A stretch of 64,000 nucleotides of DNA from the NCBI GenBank assembly GCA_021234155.1, contig JAJEKV010000083.1, positions 898,332 through 962,331 of the forward strand, read 5' to 3'. Position numbers and translations under genes: made by a program. The notes under the pieces are model-generated. The model was not told the DNA's origin and did not search any database. It saw only the letters and a list, made by a program, of their open reading frames with translations. Shown here one piece after another: positions 33,401 to 44,670 of the stretch (positions are counted from its first letter, which is position 1; the number at the start of each line of letters is the position of its first letter). The stretch is from Isoetes taiwanensis. Its lineage: Eukaryota; Streptophyta; Lycopodiopsida; Isoetales; Isoetaceae.

Positions 33401-36400
33401 TGTTTGCAAGGAAGAAGAGGCAAAACCGATTGGTAATTGCTACACCTCCTCCTAAGAAAGCAAGAGGCTCGGAAGATACTCCAGCGACCTCAAGCTTACA
33501 GAAGAAGGGAAAGCCTAACGAGGATGCGTGATTCTATGCATTGTCGATGGATGATAGCGGATCCATTATCGAAAGCAGGAATTACGGATCCTCGATGCCC
33601 CGAGGAGAAGATGGATGACAGTGCGGAGTGGCATGTTGACGTAGGCAAAACAAATGGTAAGGTGGATTTTGTGTTACACTCTTGGAAGAAAGAGACCGAT
33701 CTTATGAAGAAACAAGGTATTCTTATCACTTGTGAGGAGCAGGATGACATATATTATCAACTCCTAGTGGAAGAAAGATCTCGCCAGATTTACACATGCC
33801 AGGGCAACAGCTTTCAAAGATGGTCTTATGAAGAAGGATGTGAGTGCTGAGTCATATTTCAAGTATGGATGGCCTCAAAATACTGCTCTCACTCCAGTGT
33901 CTATAAGTGAAGGGGTGTCTGCATTGAGGAGAGCTTTGCGAGGACCTTCTCCAAGTTACTACCTGGAAGAGTTGAAGCATCAAAATGATATCAGTGATGT
34001 ACGAAGATTGCTGGACTAAGAAAAGGACATCCCAGCTGCAACAATTGATGGCATGCTGGCAGAAAATGAGTCCGAAAAAAAATCGCAGCTGGAGGCAATG
34101 AGTAGGTTGGTCAAGTATGCAGATAACTACCCACTTGGCAAATCTTTTACACATCCCATCCATGTTGACCGTCTGGTGAGATCACATAAGTCAACATTTG
34201 TTAGTAGGAGGTATGACCCTGAGCATGCGAGAGAAATCTTGAGGGCGATGGTGAGGAATCCAGGCCAAGTCCCTATGCCAGCAGACGTGCTTCCTTGGGA
34301 TAGGAAAAAGGATGCTCCACCCCAGTGGACAATACTAGAGGGGCTTACAATGGAAAACCCAAATGTATACTTCCTTATTATTGACGGACAACATTTTATT
34401 GAAGCATAACGATCCCTATCCAACCAAGCTAAGCAAACATGACAAATCATGTATCTGCTTCATTACAACCACAGGTGGTGTCGGTTTCTAAGCCCCCATA
34501 CCCCTGCAGAGGACCTCGCAGAGATTAGTGCAACAGTGAACGAAATGGGCGAAGTCTTCCTTTATAAAAGGTTAGTATATTAGGTGGCATTTAGATATAT
34601 CAAATAGGAATAACAGTAGTAGACTAGGTCAGGCGTGTATTCATGCTGTCAGTTCGCGCCTGGCGGGAATTGTTAGAATGAGTACACGCCAGAAGCAAAT
34701 TGGCACGCAGTAGATTCCCAATTCGCGCCTGGCGCGAACTAGCAATCTTCTGCGTGACCAGAATAGTTTCTGGTGTGTATTCATGCTGCCAATTCGCGCA
34801 GCTGAATACACGCCAGAAACGTTCTGGTCAGGCAGTATATTGCCAACTCGCGCCGGGCGTGTACGCTTCTGGCGTGTATTCAGCTGGCAATGGCACGAAT
34901 TGGCAGCTAAATACACGTAGAAGCGTTTTGGGCACGCCTGGCTTTGTCCTTTCCTGATTATTCTGTTGGCTTGATCTAAAAAGCAGTTTATTTTTGTATG
35001 CCCTGCGTGTTTTGGCTGATATGATTTTCTTATTCGTGCAGCCCTTACGTGGAACAACTCCGTCATGCCCGCCAGCAATGGATAGAATATGGAAGACCGC
35101 TGCAAACAAAACAGGGAGGCACAAAGTCTAAGGAGTGTAAGGCAGACTATCATCCAAGATAAGAAACCAAGGCCCAAAAAGACAGGAAAAAAAGTGGGGA
35201 GGAAGCAGGGGAAACGTCTGAAGCATCTTCCAGAGGCCCTAGAGATGCCTACAGGATCATCTTCGCTAAGGACGAAGTCTGGGCAAGTTCTGGGATGCTT
35301 ATGCTCAGAAACAGCTGCCAGATGCAATGGGAAGAGTGTCTCCTCAAGATACTTCAATATTTGATTTGAAGACCACCGAGATGAGGAAAATACAGGGCCT
35401 TCAGGATGACGAAGTCATTTAGTTGTTAGATTAATGCATAAACAAAGAAGTTCTGTACAAGAAGGCTTCTTCAGTTAAGGACAAAATGTCTTTCGCTGAT
35501 TGTTGCACTCATATAAAGGACATGCGAGTTATGAAGGTAGCAGTTGGTCAAGAACTTCAGAAGCTATCTGATGATGTAACATTGTCTGAACTCGGCCTAC
35601 TAGACAAGTATGGCGTGTCTACCGATGACATCAAGAAATACATCTTCTGATCCAAGGACTTTCTGCAAAACAGGAAATCAAAGTTCCAACAGCATACTAC
35701 ATGACTTACCTGCACTCCAATACCTGGTTTCTAACGGCTATAAAGGTCTCCTACTCGATACAACAATAGGCCCTCGTAATATTTCTCTATTTGTATTGGA
35801 TAGCAGAACTGCAAAAGGAGAGAAGGGGATGACTCAAAAAGAGTACAACAGTTTTTTTACTAGCTGCATAGGCTTAACAATTGAGAAGCTCTTTATTATT
35901 GTCATCATATGCCCTCCAGAAGAGCCTCATATGCATGCTTTGATGGCTTCATACGACTTGGAATGCCTAAAGGTCGTTAGGGAAGATTCTCTTCTCTTTG
36001 AAACAAAGGATATTGATTTGAGGATGCAATTTAAAAGCGCTTGTATAATCTTCATAATGATATCCCTTGTGCTAGATGATGACTATGAGATAGCTAAGAG
36101 CAAAGGGGCATCGAGATAAAGGTGCATGGCATGTTTTCTTTTGGATGAACCCGGCTTGAAAAATGTCTTCTACAAAGCAGATGATGAGGATGAAGCGAAT
36201 GAATGCATTGATGTTCCTGATCTTTACCAGAAAAACATCACTTCGGAATTGCTGACAAAAGAAAAGGGGCCCTTGAATAAACATGGGTTTGCAATCAATC
36301 TGGCAAGCTATCTTGTTGAGGCTTTTGCACCACTTGATACCACTAACTTGTGAACTTCATGTTGGAGGGTACATTGGTAGAGAAGCCACAAGACATCAAG

Positions 36401-37636
36401 AAGATGTCTAAGTTTAAATCAACGATGACCCGATCCGTGGATTTCCTTGAAGTGTTTTTCAAAAGGTACTAGCCACGCCTGATGATTGCGTCCTTGTCAA
36501 AGATAAAAACCCGTTGGCTTTGGTACCTTACAAAGGGAAGAAGCAGACTACTATTTCACAACCGCCTCTAAGAACAACTCCAGAATGTTTAAAAAGCAAT
36601 GCAACCCCCGAGAGAAGGCCGCAATGCTAGTGCAGGAATGTGAGATCATGGAGCAAAATATGGAGTCTATGCTTGGTAATATTCCAACTGGTAATGTTAC
36701 ACTTGGGGGTACGACTACGGTAGTTCCTGATACAAGCCAGGATGTTCATGCAAGCTCAGATTCAACCGTTGAGGTTAGGAATCAAAATCCTGAGGTAGCT
36801 TTCATAGAAGAGAACATGTCCGAACTAAACCGTGGAGTTGATGCTTCTGGCAATAAGCATCCGGGGAGTGAAATAGATGCTACGATTGCTGGGGATGACC
36901 ACAAAGGCTTTGATGATGAAAGGTAATTCATGCTAGGCGCGATATGTAGAATACTTCTGACGGACAAAACGCGCTTGGCGTATATTGCAGACAATATTTG
37001 TATGGTGCTGCTTGTGACAAAATCATTATCTTCGATCTGAATGGTGTCCCCGTGTAAAAACGTTTAAAAAGCTTATTAATAGGGATGACTTTGAACAAGT
37101 CCCTCTAGAATCGAATACTAAGTAGATCTATCCTCGCCCACACTTAGAAGATATGATGAATGAGGCATTCAGATTGTTTCGAATTGTCATCTGGTCCTCA
37201 ATGATATGCAGAAATATTGATGAAGTTCTTAGGGTGTTACCAGGAATGAATCGACACTTTGTGACGATTTGGGACCAAACTAAGTGTATAAAGTTTCCAT
37301 ATCCAAGAGATTCGGATGGCAAACCGTCTTAGTTAAACATCTTGGTACTATGATGGATCACTTGGCATTCAAAAGAACGAGGACATCATAATAGTAGGTG
37401 ATGATGCTCTTAAGTGTTTTTATAATCAAGGTCAGGCTCTAAATTCACCAAGTTATACTCCATTAGATTACTCAACAGATGAGTTTCTAGTACTATTCAT
37501 GTCCATCATGAGTGGTTTGGCTGCTGGTAAAACAGTATCAGATGTTGTCCAAACGCATCCAGAACTAGATCGAACTAAGGAGATGGATCCCTATCTTGAG
37601 AGTTATTTGACAAAGAAAGGAGTAGTCCCTCCATGA
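33400..37636 (+). pseudogene. Gene B: unknown protein with ParB-like motif, decayed
   Basis: The coding pattern begins near 33409 with a basic, nuclear-signal-like stretch (ATPPPKKARGSEDTP) and runs through several frames to TGA 37634-37636 (KKGVVPP). At 34053-34409 the segment HPIHVDRLVRSHKSTFVSRR ... FLIIDGQHFIEA has the spacing of ParB/sulfiredoxin-type domains (I-x2-R-x ... DGxHR-x2-A), although H-F replaces H-R. An intron 34571-35041 (donor AAAAG/GTTAGT, acceptor GTGCAG) joins GEVFLYK to PYVEQLRHARQQWIEYGRPL. Later parts include LLLDTTIGPRNISLFVLDS and LDYSTDEFLVLFMSIMSGLA. Stops lie at 33526, 34017, 34407 and several later points. I do not recognise the whole protein. Its place beside gene A and the inverted arms suggests it is the transposon's second gene. 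Confidence 0.55.
34630..34950. repeat. Cluster of GC-rich palindromic words inside the gene B intron
   Basis: GTGTATTCA occurs three times and its inverse (GAATACAC or AATACACG) three times. TTCGCGCCTGGCGCGAA at about 34731-34747 is a near-perfect 17-bp palindrome, and words such as GCCAATTCGCGC and ACGCCAGAA recur in both orientations. The block lies wholly in the intron 34571-35041 and is much richer in CpG than its surroundings. A multi-hairpin insertion such as a MITE is likely, but exact ends are not clear. Confidence 0.6.
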
Positions 37637-37639
37637 TGT

Positions 37640-37940
37640 AATCTTCATATCAAGTGAATACAATGTAAAAAGTGTTACTCAGTATATTGATGTGGTGTTA
37701 TCTATAAATGCTAATCAAACACCACATTCTTCTCACTAAAACAAGAAAATGTTAAGCCACCCACTACTATAATATAAAAATTTGCAACCTTGCAAAACAG
37801 CATGTCACACACCATGACACTATATTGAAAAAAGGTATGCAAAAAGTGGCATGCTTTTTGGAACGACATAAATCCAATTTAAATGAATGATGGTTCATTC
37901 GGGTTCCTATAGTATAAATTTATACCAAGGAGGGAATGAA
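37640..37940. repeat. Right arm of the outer transposon (inverted, shortened)
   Basis: Read on the minus strand from 37935, the palindrome variant GGTATAAATTTATAC is followed by CATCATTCATTTAAATTGG and ATTTATGTC, the same order as the left arm at 12793-12852. Only one palindrome remains here against about twelve on the left, so the right arm is truncated or the left arm has expanded. It starts directly after the gene B stop. Confidence 0.65.
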
Positions 37941-37949
37941 ACGATTTAG

Positions 37950-38316
37950 ATTATATTGCTTGCATTTGTGGCATTGAAATTTGCACCGCATGAGCTCCCA
38001 AAGTTGAGGAATGGGTTTGTAGTGATGCCAGGGATGTTAATGACAGACTCGTTGAGGTTTAATCTCCCCTCCAAGGTAAACATTCTCTCAAACTGCATGT
38101 TGGCAAGATATACTAGCCTCACGCATGCAAATAACCATAAAGATGGTGAAGGAAGTGGGCAACAATTCAACAGTAGAAGCAGAAGATTCTAAGAAACCTC
38201 CTGAAGCTCCTTCGAAAACTAAAACAAGGGCTTCAGGCTTCGTGTCCTCTCAAGAGACTGCAAAAGGTTATGAAAGCCCAGTGGACTGGGAAGAACGACA
38301 TAAGGAAACAACATGA
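37950..38316 (+). CDS. Unknown open frames, possible exon remnant
   Basis: Two overlapping frames (37956-38192 and 38125-38316) read like protein: HELPKLRNGFVVMPG, then in the next frame EAEDSKKPPEAPSKTKTRAS and YESPVDWEERHKETT. I do not recognise the product. The second part is polar and Lys/Pro-rich. It lies between the right palindrome arm and the right outer inverted repeat, so it may be a third transposon gene, a captured host exon or flanking sequence. Confidence 0.3.
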
Positions 38317-38689
38317 TGAACAAATCTTATACCACTACTTACTAATTAGTTACAGAGGTAGTTTTATAAGATTATTGCAACAATCTGATAAAACGACAAT
38401 TTTTGTCTTCCATGCGATCTATTAATTTAAAATATATATTCTACTTCTTCTTTTGGGCCAACTGGTTCGTTTAGCCAAATCTGTTAGATAATACCATTTT
38501 TTTTCCACTATAACTACCAACGCACAAAGTTTCTACTAACAAGATGCAAAGCATCTACATTTTCCAAAGAGACTTTCCTGATAATAATTTTTTTTCTTTT
38601 GCAGTGATTGTTTTTCCCTAAAAGATGATGACCTTCATTTTTTTCTTCTCTCCTAGACTGCAAGTCTTCCAAAATAAACTATTTTTTAG

Positions 38690-38833
38690 GGCATTTTCGT
38701 AAATCTTTATACTAGAATTACTAAATAGGTCCCTCTTTAGGCCATTTTAGAAATTTCAAAATTTCTAAAAGGAATCTTTCAAACGCACTTCTTAAATAAG
38801 TGTGTTTCAATTCAAACATTGTTCCTCCTCATT
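38690..38833. repeat. Right copy of the outer inverted repeat
   Basis: On the minus strand GTTTGAATTGAAACACACTT followed by TTGAAAGATTCC and, further on, CTAAAATGGCC matches the plus-strand block at 11389-11480. The two are in inverted orientation about 27.4 kb apart. The right copy stands only about 15 bp from the stop of the hAT frame. Confidence 0.5.
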
Positions 38834-38846
38834 GTCAATTGGATCG

Positions 38847-40810
38847 TCATTTGCCACCGTCATTCGACTCTTCCGACGGGTTGTCGACTTGCTCATCGTC
38901 ATTCTCGAAGCGAATGGCCACAATCTCTAAATTGCAATGATGACCTGCTATCACTGCCATGCGCTCATCTTTACTATCCTCAAAGTCATCTTCCTCAACG
39001 TCTTCAATGACAAAACTTAATTTCTCTGACAGCTTGCTGTTGTTGCGATTCAAGAGATGCCAATTTGAGAAAGTGAACACCAGCTTATGTCGGCTTTCTT
39101 GTGAAACAACCCGATTATGTGACACTAAGTGAATGTATTTGTAGGCGCTCCAGTTCCTCTCACTTGCATTGTTGAGAAACCAATGACAAGATTATCATTG
39201 TGAATGCTTGTAGTGTCATGATGACTTGACCATGCACTTGCCACCATGCATATGCCTCCATGCTTGCCTTTTCCTTGTGGCTTTGTATCACTTCATCCAA
39301 CTCCTCATCTTCACACAGTCCAATTAAATTCTAGTACTCCATTAACTCCATCAGAAAGGCCCTACAATCGGATGGGTTGGAATAGTATCCTTCTGCAACC
39401 TTCTTTAATGACCCTATCACCTCCTTGTCTACATGTTGGTCCATGTCATGGTTAGCTGGGTCAACAACTCCTTTCCTTTGGCATAGTCAAATGGTCGATC
39501 AGGACCACTATGTTGTAATGAGGCTTGCACAAAGTGCCAACACCTCCAAACCTTATCAATGCTTGAAGTTGAAGAATCAATTCTCCTTAGGGCATAATAA
39601 ACATTCCTCACATTTCACAACATTTTCAGCTCCTTTTCAAAGCGGTTCACGTGGAACCAGTCTCTTGAGTTCGTGAGCTTCTTGGCGAGTCTTAGCGCCT
39701 TTACTTCCATTCAGCTTTCTCTCCCACTCGAAGAACTCTGTGTGATTGAATGTGTTAATGACCCAGTCGCGACATCTTATCAGCCTCTCTAAACAAGTGT
39801 AGTTGGTTGCATAACATCTTGGCCTAGGGTTTATAAGTACCAACTCCTTAACTTGCAAGCATTTATATATGGCATACACTCCAGTCTTCTTGGTAAGGAA
39901 CTTCACAACTCCACGCCCTTTGAGAATTAGCTCTTTAAACCACGCATGATTACGCTACCAATCCTTCAAAGAATAAGTTCAAACAAAGACATTGACAATA
40001 CAACGTGTGATCCGATCGAATTTTGTCTCCAACATTCCTCCCCTTTAGCTTGCAATTCGATGCATTGTCTATTAGAATTTGAAATATTCTTTTAGGCCCA
40101 AAGCTTTCAATGATTTAAGAAATCCAAGTCGCTGATACTAACTCCTTCTTAGTCTCAAGATACTTCAAAAATGCCTCACCCCCTGGGATAGACAATCATG
40201 TAGTTAATAAGTGGTCTTTGTCTTAGTTCTGTGCCAACTTTGTGTTCACCTTCTCAACCATCATTTTGTGTATGTCATCGACCATTTTATTGTTTGTATG
40301 CTTGTACAAAGGAAACCTAAATGAAGGTCCTACCTTACCAACATCTTGAAATCCCTCCTTCAGTGCTTTATGCTCAAGTAGATGCGAGGACAACCCAACA
40401 TACAAAAACACTTCGACAACTTTTTGTTGAGCCTAACGAAGTTGCTCCGTGGCTAGACATTGGTCAACCCTCTCTTATTTGCTTCTATTGGCAAGCAATT
40501 GCACTGTTTCAGCCATTCGTTGCCACTTTGTACTACATGTACCTAGTCCAATTGCATCAAGCCCACCCTCAGACAGAAATACTGGAGACGTCGTCATATC
40601 CTCAATGCCTTCATCCCGTTCTTCTTGCTCGTCTTCAACAGTTTCTCTTCCATACCTACTTTGCACCCCTCTTGCACTTGTGTCCTTCTGGCGAAGGGCT
40701 TGAAGCCATTCTAACCTTTTCAATGCATGCTTACAAAGTTCCTTTGGGGCCAAACATTGTGCTATGCCATCAGTTTTATCTCCTTCATTAGAGGCCAACT
40801 GAGGTCTCAT
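38847..40810 (-). pseudogene. hAT-family transposase (DUF659-type), broken
   Basis: On the minus strand the N-terminal frame (40810-40475) is acidic and polar and contains PKELCKHALKRLEWLQALRQ. The middle frames hold KFLTKKTGVYAIYKC and CYATNYTCLERLIRCRDWV (near 39850-39770), as in the DUF659 part of hAT proteins where FATNY is conserved. RNVYYALRRIDSS lies near 39600. The C-terminal frame (39125-38847) reads HNRVVSQESRHKLVFTFSNW, typical of the hAT dimerisation region (RNRLS...LVF...N). hAT transposases are RNase H-fold enzymes that cut and paste elements with 8-bp target duplications. At least three frame changes separate the parts. The element's own ends were not identified. Confidence 0.7.
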
Positions 40811-40819
40811 TTTGTCCTC

Positions 40820-42700
40820 CTAAGGGAAATGTCACATCAGCTTGCATACTTTTCCATGTCATCATTTTTTATGTACTTATTTCAAAATACAACCCAACAA
40901 ACCCAACAACCCAACTCAACAACCTTAACAACCCACGAAATAAATGCACCTAACATGGTCACGAAATTTGAATTTCAACATGGTCATGAAATTTGAATTT
41001 AAACATGGTCACGAAATAAATGCACCTAACATACATGGTCACGAAAAGACATGGTTATGAAAGTTGAATTTTATTCTTGATGTTTATTTGTAGAGACATG
41101 AAAACATAATGAAAACATAGTATGTTTTGTTGGGGACATGATCTCGGTGCAAAAGACAGAGATCCATGGACCCTCCTTGAAATCTGTTATTTTAAATTTG
41201 GAAAACGGATTCTGAGAATTAGAAATTCATTTTAAAGAATGGTGCTACCTCGTTCCCTCTACGGTAAATTCCAGGTTCAATTCCTTGAGAGGGGATTTTC
41301 GTGGAGCTTTTCTAAAGCAGATATTCAATGGCAAATATTCGGGTCTCTTTGCGATCTAAAGGATATGGCCCAAGCTAGTCTAGAAAACAAGGTGGATTGA
41401 AGCCCAAACTAGATGAGAACGTTTTGAGAATTATGGGTGCAAAACATTCGGATATATAGGCAAGGGGATATATATATGCAAGAGATCCTATAACAGTCCG
41501 GTTTCTGATTTTAACTCAGATCGTCTTGTAAAATTTATGTGTGAAGGAAAAGCGACTTGCTAGGATATTGTGAGAACATGACGAAATACATACTGACTAT
41601 TGTGTTACAGTTTGCAAGATACGCAAAGAATTATTAAGGAAAATGAGCAAAAAATGATCATAGTGGCAGAAGAGAAAAAACAATTGGAAGCTAAATAGAT
41701 ATAGTCTTGTTTTCATGAGCTAAACCTGATGCATGAATAATTATTGTGTGTATTAACTTTTGTTTTACTATTTTGCGGTGAGGTAATGGAAATTGGTCAT
41801 GTTAATGGTGTTAATGGCCAATGGGGTTCAAATCCCTTTTGCCTTGTAGTTAAATGAAATTGAATGATCATTCATGTAATAATGTGACAATTATGGTTAA
41901 GTTAGTTCACCATTCATTGTAATATAGGTCACCATATCGAAGAGTGCAGATCACCACATTGGATATTGCATATTACCATTGATTAAAAACAGGTTCACCA
42001 TCGGTTCATCATTATATTACCATTGAGGATCCCACCATAACAATAAAAATGTGCACCATTGCTGCCATACTATCATCATTAGGGTGTCGGTAAGGCTCTT
42101 GTTTTTTTTAGTTAATTATGAGCTGCAAATTCCTGTTTTCAGGTAATTTGACAGATTTAAGTAGACCATAATTTAGAGCACATATACATTTGCGTAATAT
42201 AGTTTGGCGCATTTACAGAATATAGTTTCATTCAATTGATGTCAGATTTGAGAATTAAGAAGGTTCAAATTTGAGAATTAGGAAGGTTTGTGCCTTAGGC
42301 CCTTTTTCCACGGTAGTCATATTTCTAAAAGTCACATATTTTATCAAATGATGTTTGGCCATCTATTGTCCTAAAAGAAAATCACTTTTCCACTATGAAA
42401 GACATGTCTTTTTTAGGTTCGAAATAGAATTGGATGTAAATAGAATCTTATTTTATTTCGGGGGATTTCCCTAAAACTGCCGCAAAATAAGACACCTAGT
42501 CTTATTTGAATATATCTTATTTTTTCATGGTTTTCCACTAGTAATTTAGTGGTGTCATATTTTATGACTACCATGCAGTGGAAAAATAAGTTTAAGTTTT
42601 GTGTGTCTCGTTTTTAGCTATGGAGTCACAAATGGTTCGTATTTTGCTACCATTGTGGAGAAAAGGCCTAAAGTTGAACATTGGTGAATCCTCCAATGTA
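40820..42700. other. AT-rich, no gene supported
   Basis: Near 40960-41070 a run of ATGGTCA(C/T)GAAA words repeats, with two AATAAATGCACCTAACAT copies. Near 41829 the word GGTTCAAATCC equals a tRNA-type B box, but no cloverleaf or A box was found. Short ACCAT-rich words repeat between 41900 and 42070. No coding pattern is present. Confidence 0.4.
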
Positions 42701-42719
42701 ACGCGCTCACCTAAATAGG

Positions 42720-42840
42720 CAGGCACAATCAAGCAGGGGGGCACCACCTCGTATGCGACCACCACCTAGTACGAGGTGGTGGCCACCACCTAGTACAAGC
42801 TCCCTGCACTCAGTCAAACAGAGGTGGTGGCCTGCATTAT
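42720..42840. repeat. Palindromic CCACCACCT cluster
   Basis: AGGTGGTGGCCACCACCT at 42773-42790 is a perfect 18-bp palindrome. Further CACCACCTAGTAC, CACCACCTCGTA and GAGGTGGTGGCC copies lie on each side. The cluster is local and could form small hairpins. Confidence 0.6.
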
Positions 42841-43080
42841 TGCGTGAGTGCGACAAGGAGCTGAGCTTGAGCACGAGGCGGGGCGTCCCATCCATCGATG
42901 GGGATGCATGAGCTGCAATGGGCTGATGCGGATTTCATGCATAATCGAGCTAACCACAGGAATCCGGCCAAGTTTACCACTTCTCGGAGTAGATATACGG
43001 CGCTCCTCTTATATGCATCTCTGATAAAATCCCTTAGAGCCGATAACTTCGGAGCAAAATATCCTCCAACTCCAAGAACC

Positions 43081-43430
43081 ATTGCTAACGAGAGTGCAAC
43101 AATCTTATATCACGGTAATCCATTATACACATCAAATGCTTTTAGCAAACTTTCTTTTGGCTGGTTGACACCACTTCTAGCTAAGGGGCTCGTGAAAATT
43201 TTAGACTCAAGGATATCCCTCTGTCAAAGGACAAGACAAAAGCGGAATCTTTGCCTATAAGCAATTTGTGATTGCACGGAATGCCAAAAACAAGGTGATT
43301 CAGCGAAGCCTCAGTCAGTTGCTCTTGCATTAGCAAGGTGCCATTGGAAAGCCTTAATCTGGACCATGTTTTGTGCTCTATCGAGCAATTAGTGTATCTT
43401 ATTCTTCATGGATCCTTTGTACCTTTATAA
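43081..43430 (+). pseudogene. Fragment of an ABCC (MRP-type) transporter gene
   Basis: The frame 43111-43200 reads NPLYTSNAFSKLSFGWLTPL, then LAKG. This matches the conserved start of the first transmembrane domain in ABCC transporters, where (N)P-Y-(T/S)-A-x-x-(F/L)-S-x-x-(T/S)-F-x-W-(L/M)-x-P-L is followed by a basic linker. After a one-base shift DIPLSKDKTKAESLP continues, as the usual D(I/V)P.L...D.AE linker. KPQSVALALARCHWKALIWT near 43305-43365 would be the next cytosolic helix before a membrane span. ABCC proteins export glutathione conjugates and other anions at the vacuole or plasma membrane. Stops and frame changes and the absence of the rest of the gene mark it as a relic. No introns are evident in the short piece. 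Confidence 0.6.
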
Positions 43431-44000
43431 ACTTTGAAGCTGGAATTCAGGACTTCAAATATGAGGGATATCTTTTGGTTTCTGTTCTTTTTCTGTCTAA
43501 GGTATTTGAGATCGTATTACAAAAAACTGCAGTATAAAGTCTACTTTGGTATCCCGTACCTTCAACATGATAAGAAAAAATCATGTAAGCTTCTAAATGC
43601 CATTGTGTGGATGAGTAATTGTACCTAAATACAAAATTTTGCTTATGTCGATGGAGCATACGTAAAAAATGTCCATCTGTTTCATGTCATCGAGAAAAAC
43701 ATTGTCAAGCAATTGATTACTAAGATCACGAAAAATATATGTTTGAGGGGCAATTCTCAAGGTTTATAAGGCTCTAAAAAGAAAAGCAAATGCATTTATT
43801 GGCAAAAAGACCTTTACTCCACGTCTAACTCCACCTCTCTCTGTCAACATTCTTCCAATTTCCTTTGCTAAGCAATAACGATATCTTTGTCGGGGTTTGC
43901 ATGTCATCAAAAGTTCTTGAAATAACGATTGAGATTTAGGCGCCCAATAATGTGAGTTTGCCTTTCACATCTCCTATCTTAGTGTAATGATATTTATGAA
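43431..44000. other. AT-rich, no gene supported
   Basis: Short open frames on both strands lack motifs. The left part may continue the decayed transporter fragment but I could not align it. Confidence 0.35.
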
Positions 44001-44001
44001 A

Positions 44002-44451
44002 TCAAATACCATTACTCCTAAGAATTGGAACAGACGAAGGGAACAATAACTGATCAATACTAAAATGATGAACTTCCAACACAATGCTTATGCTTTGAGC
44101 TACAACCTTGTCTTTAAAATCAGAGGAGCAAATACAATTGGCATCTAACTTAGGGAATCCTGGAGTTTTAGCTATTTCTTCCTTCAGCATGTCAACTAGA
44201 GTATCGCCGCGTGCAACTAGAATTTCATCCACAACTTTACCTCCTTGACCAATCACAAAGCCGAGCACATTTGTTTTCCAATGTGAAGATAAATCGTTTA
44301 CCCTTTTTTGCTTGACAGAATGGTGGCCAGATTGACGAGGTTTCATGGTCACCCAGGATCCTACAGAGACGTGCATATCAATCCAATTACCATCTTCATC
44401 CTTACTATTCCTCAAAATAACCTTCTTGATTTCAAATCGCTGACTACCCAT
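44002..44451 (-). CDS. Uncharacterised 149-codon open frame
   Basis: The frame starts MGSQRFEIKKVILRNSKDED and has an ordinary soluble-protein composition, with HVSVGSWVTMKPRQSGHHS, a glycine-rich GFVIGQGGKVVDE segment and a Leu/Ile-rich end. The GQGGK word is reminiscent of KH-type loops, but spacing and surrounding residues do not make a convincing KH domain. It lies downstream of a BED-finger fragment on the same strand and may belong to the same decayed hAT element or be an exon of something else. I cannot assign a function. Confidence 0.3.
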   Translation of the reverse strand: MGSQRFEIKKVILRNSKDEDGNWIDMHVSVGSWVTMKPRQSGHHSVKQKRVNDLSSHWKTNVLGFVIGQGGKVVDEILVARGDTLVDMLKEEIAKTPGFPKLDANCICSSDFKDKVVAQSISIVLEVHHFSIDQLLFPSSVPILRSNGI

Positions 44452-44670
44452 GGACTAAGTTGAAAACAAAAAATACAAATATAGTAAGCTCCAAAGAACA
44501 GATCAGATCTACACAAATAGCAGAGTATGGCGCTTGAATGAAGAGAAACTGACAAGGTTTCAATTCGAGGGAAAAAAAATTGGATGGATTCGAATGTTTT
44601 TTTTTTTTTTTGGGTTTTTCAAATGTTTCTTTTGCAGACGGGTTTGGATTCATTTTCCTCTCTCAAATTT

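Noticed and set aside
41790-41850. Second tRNA-like B box GGTTCAAATCC
   Set aside because: The surroundings do not fold as a tRNA and no repeat copy or tail was seen.
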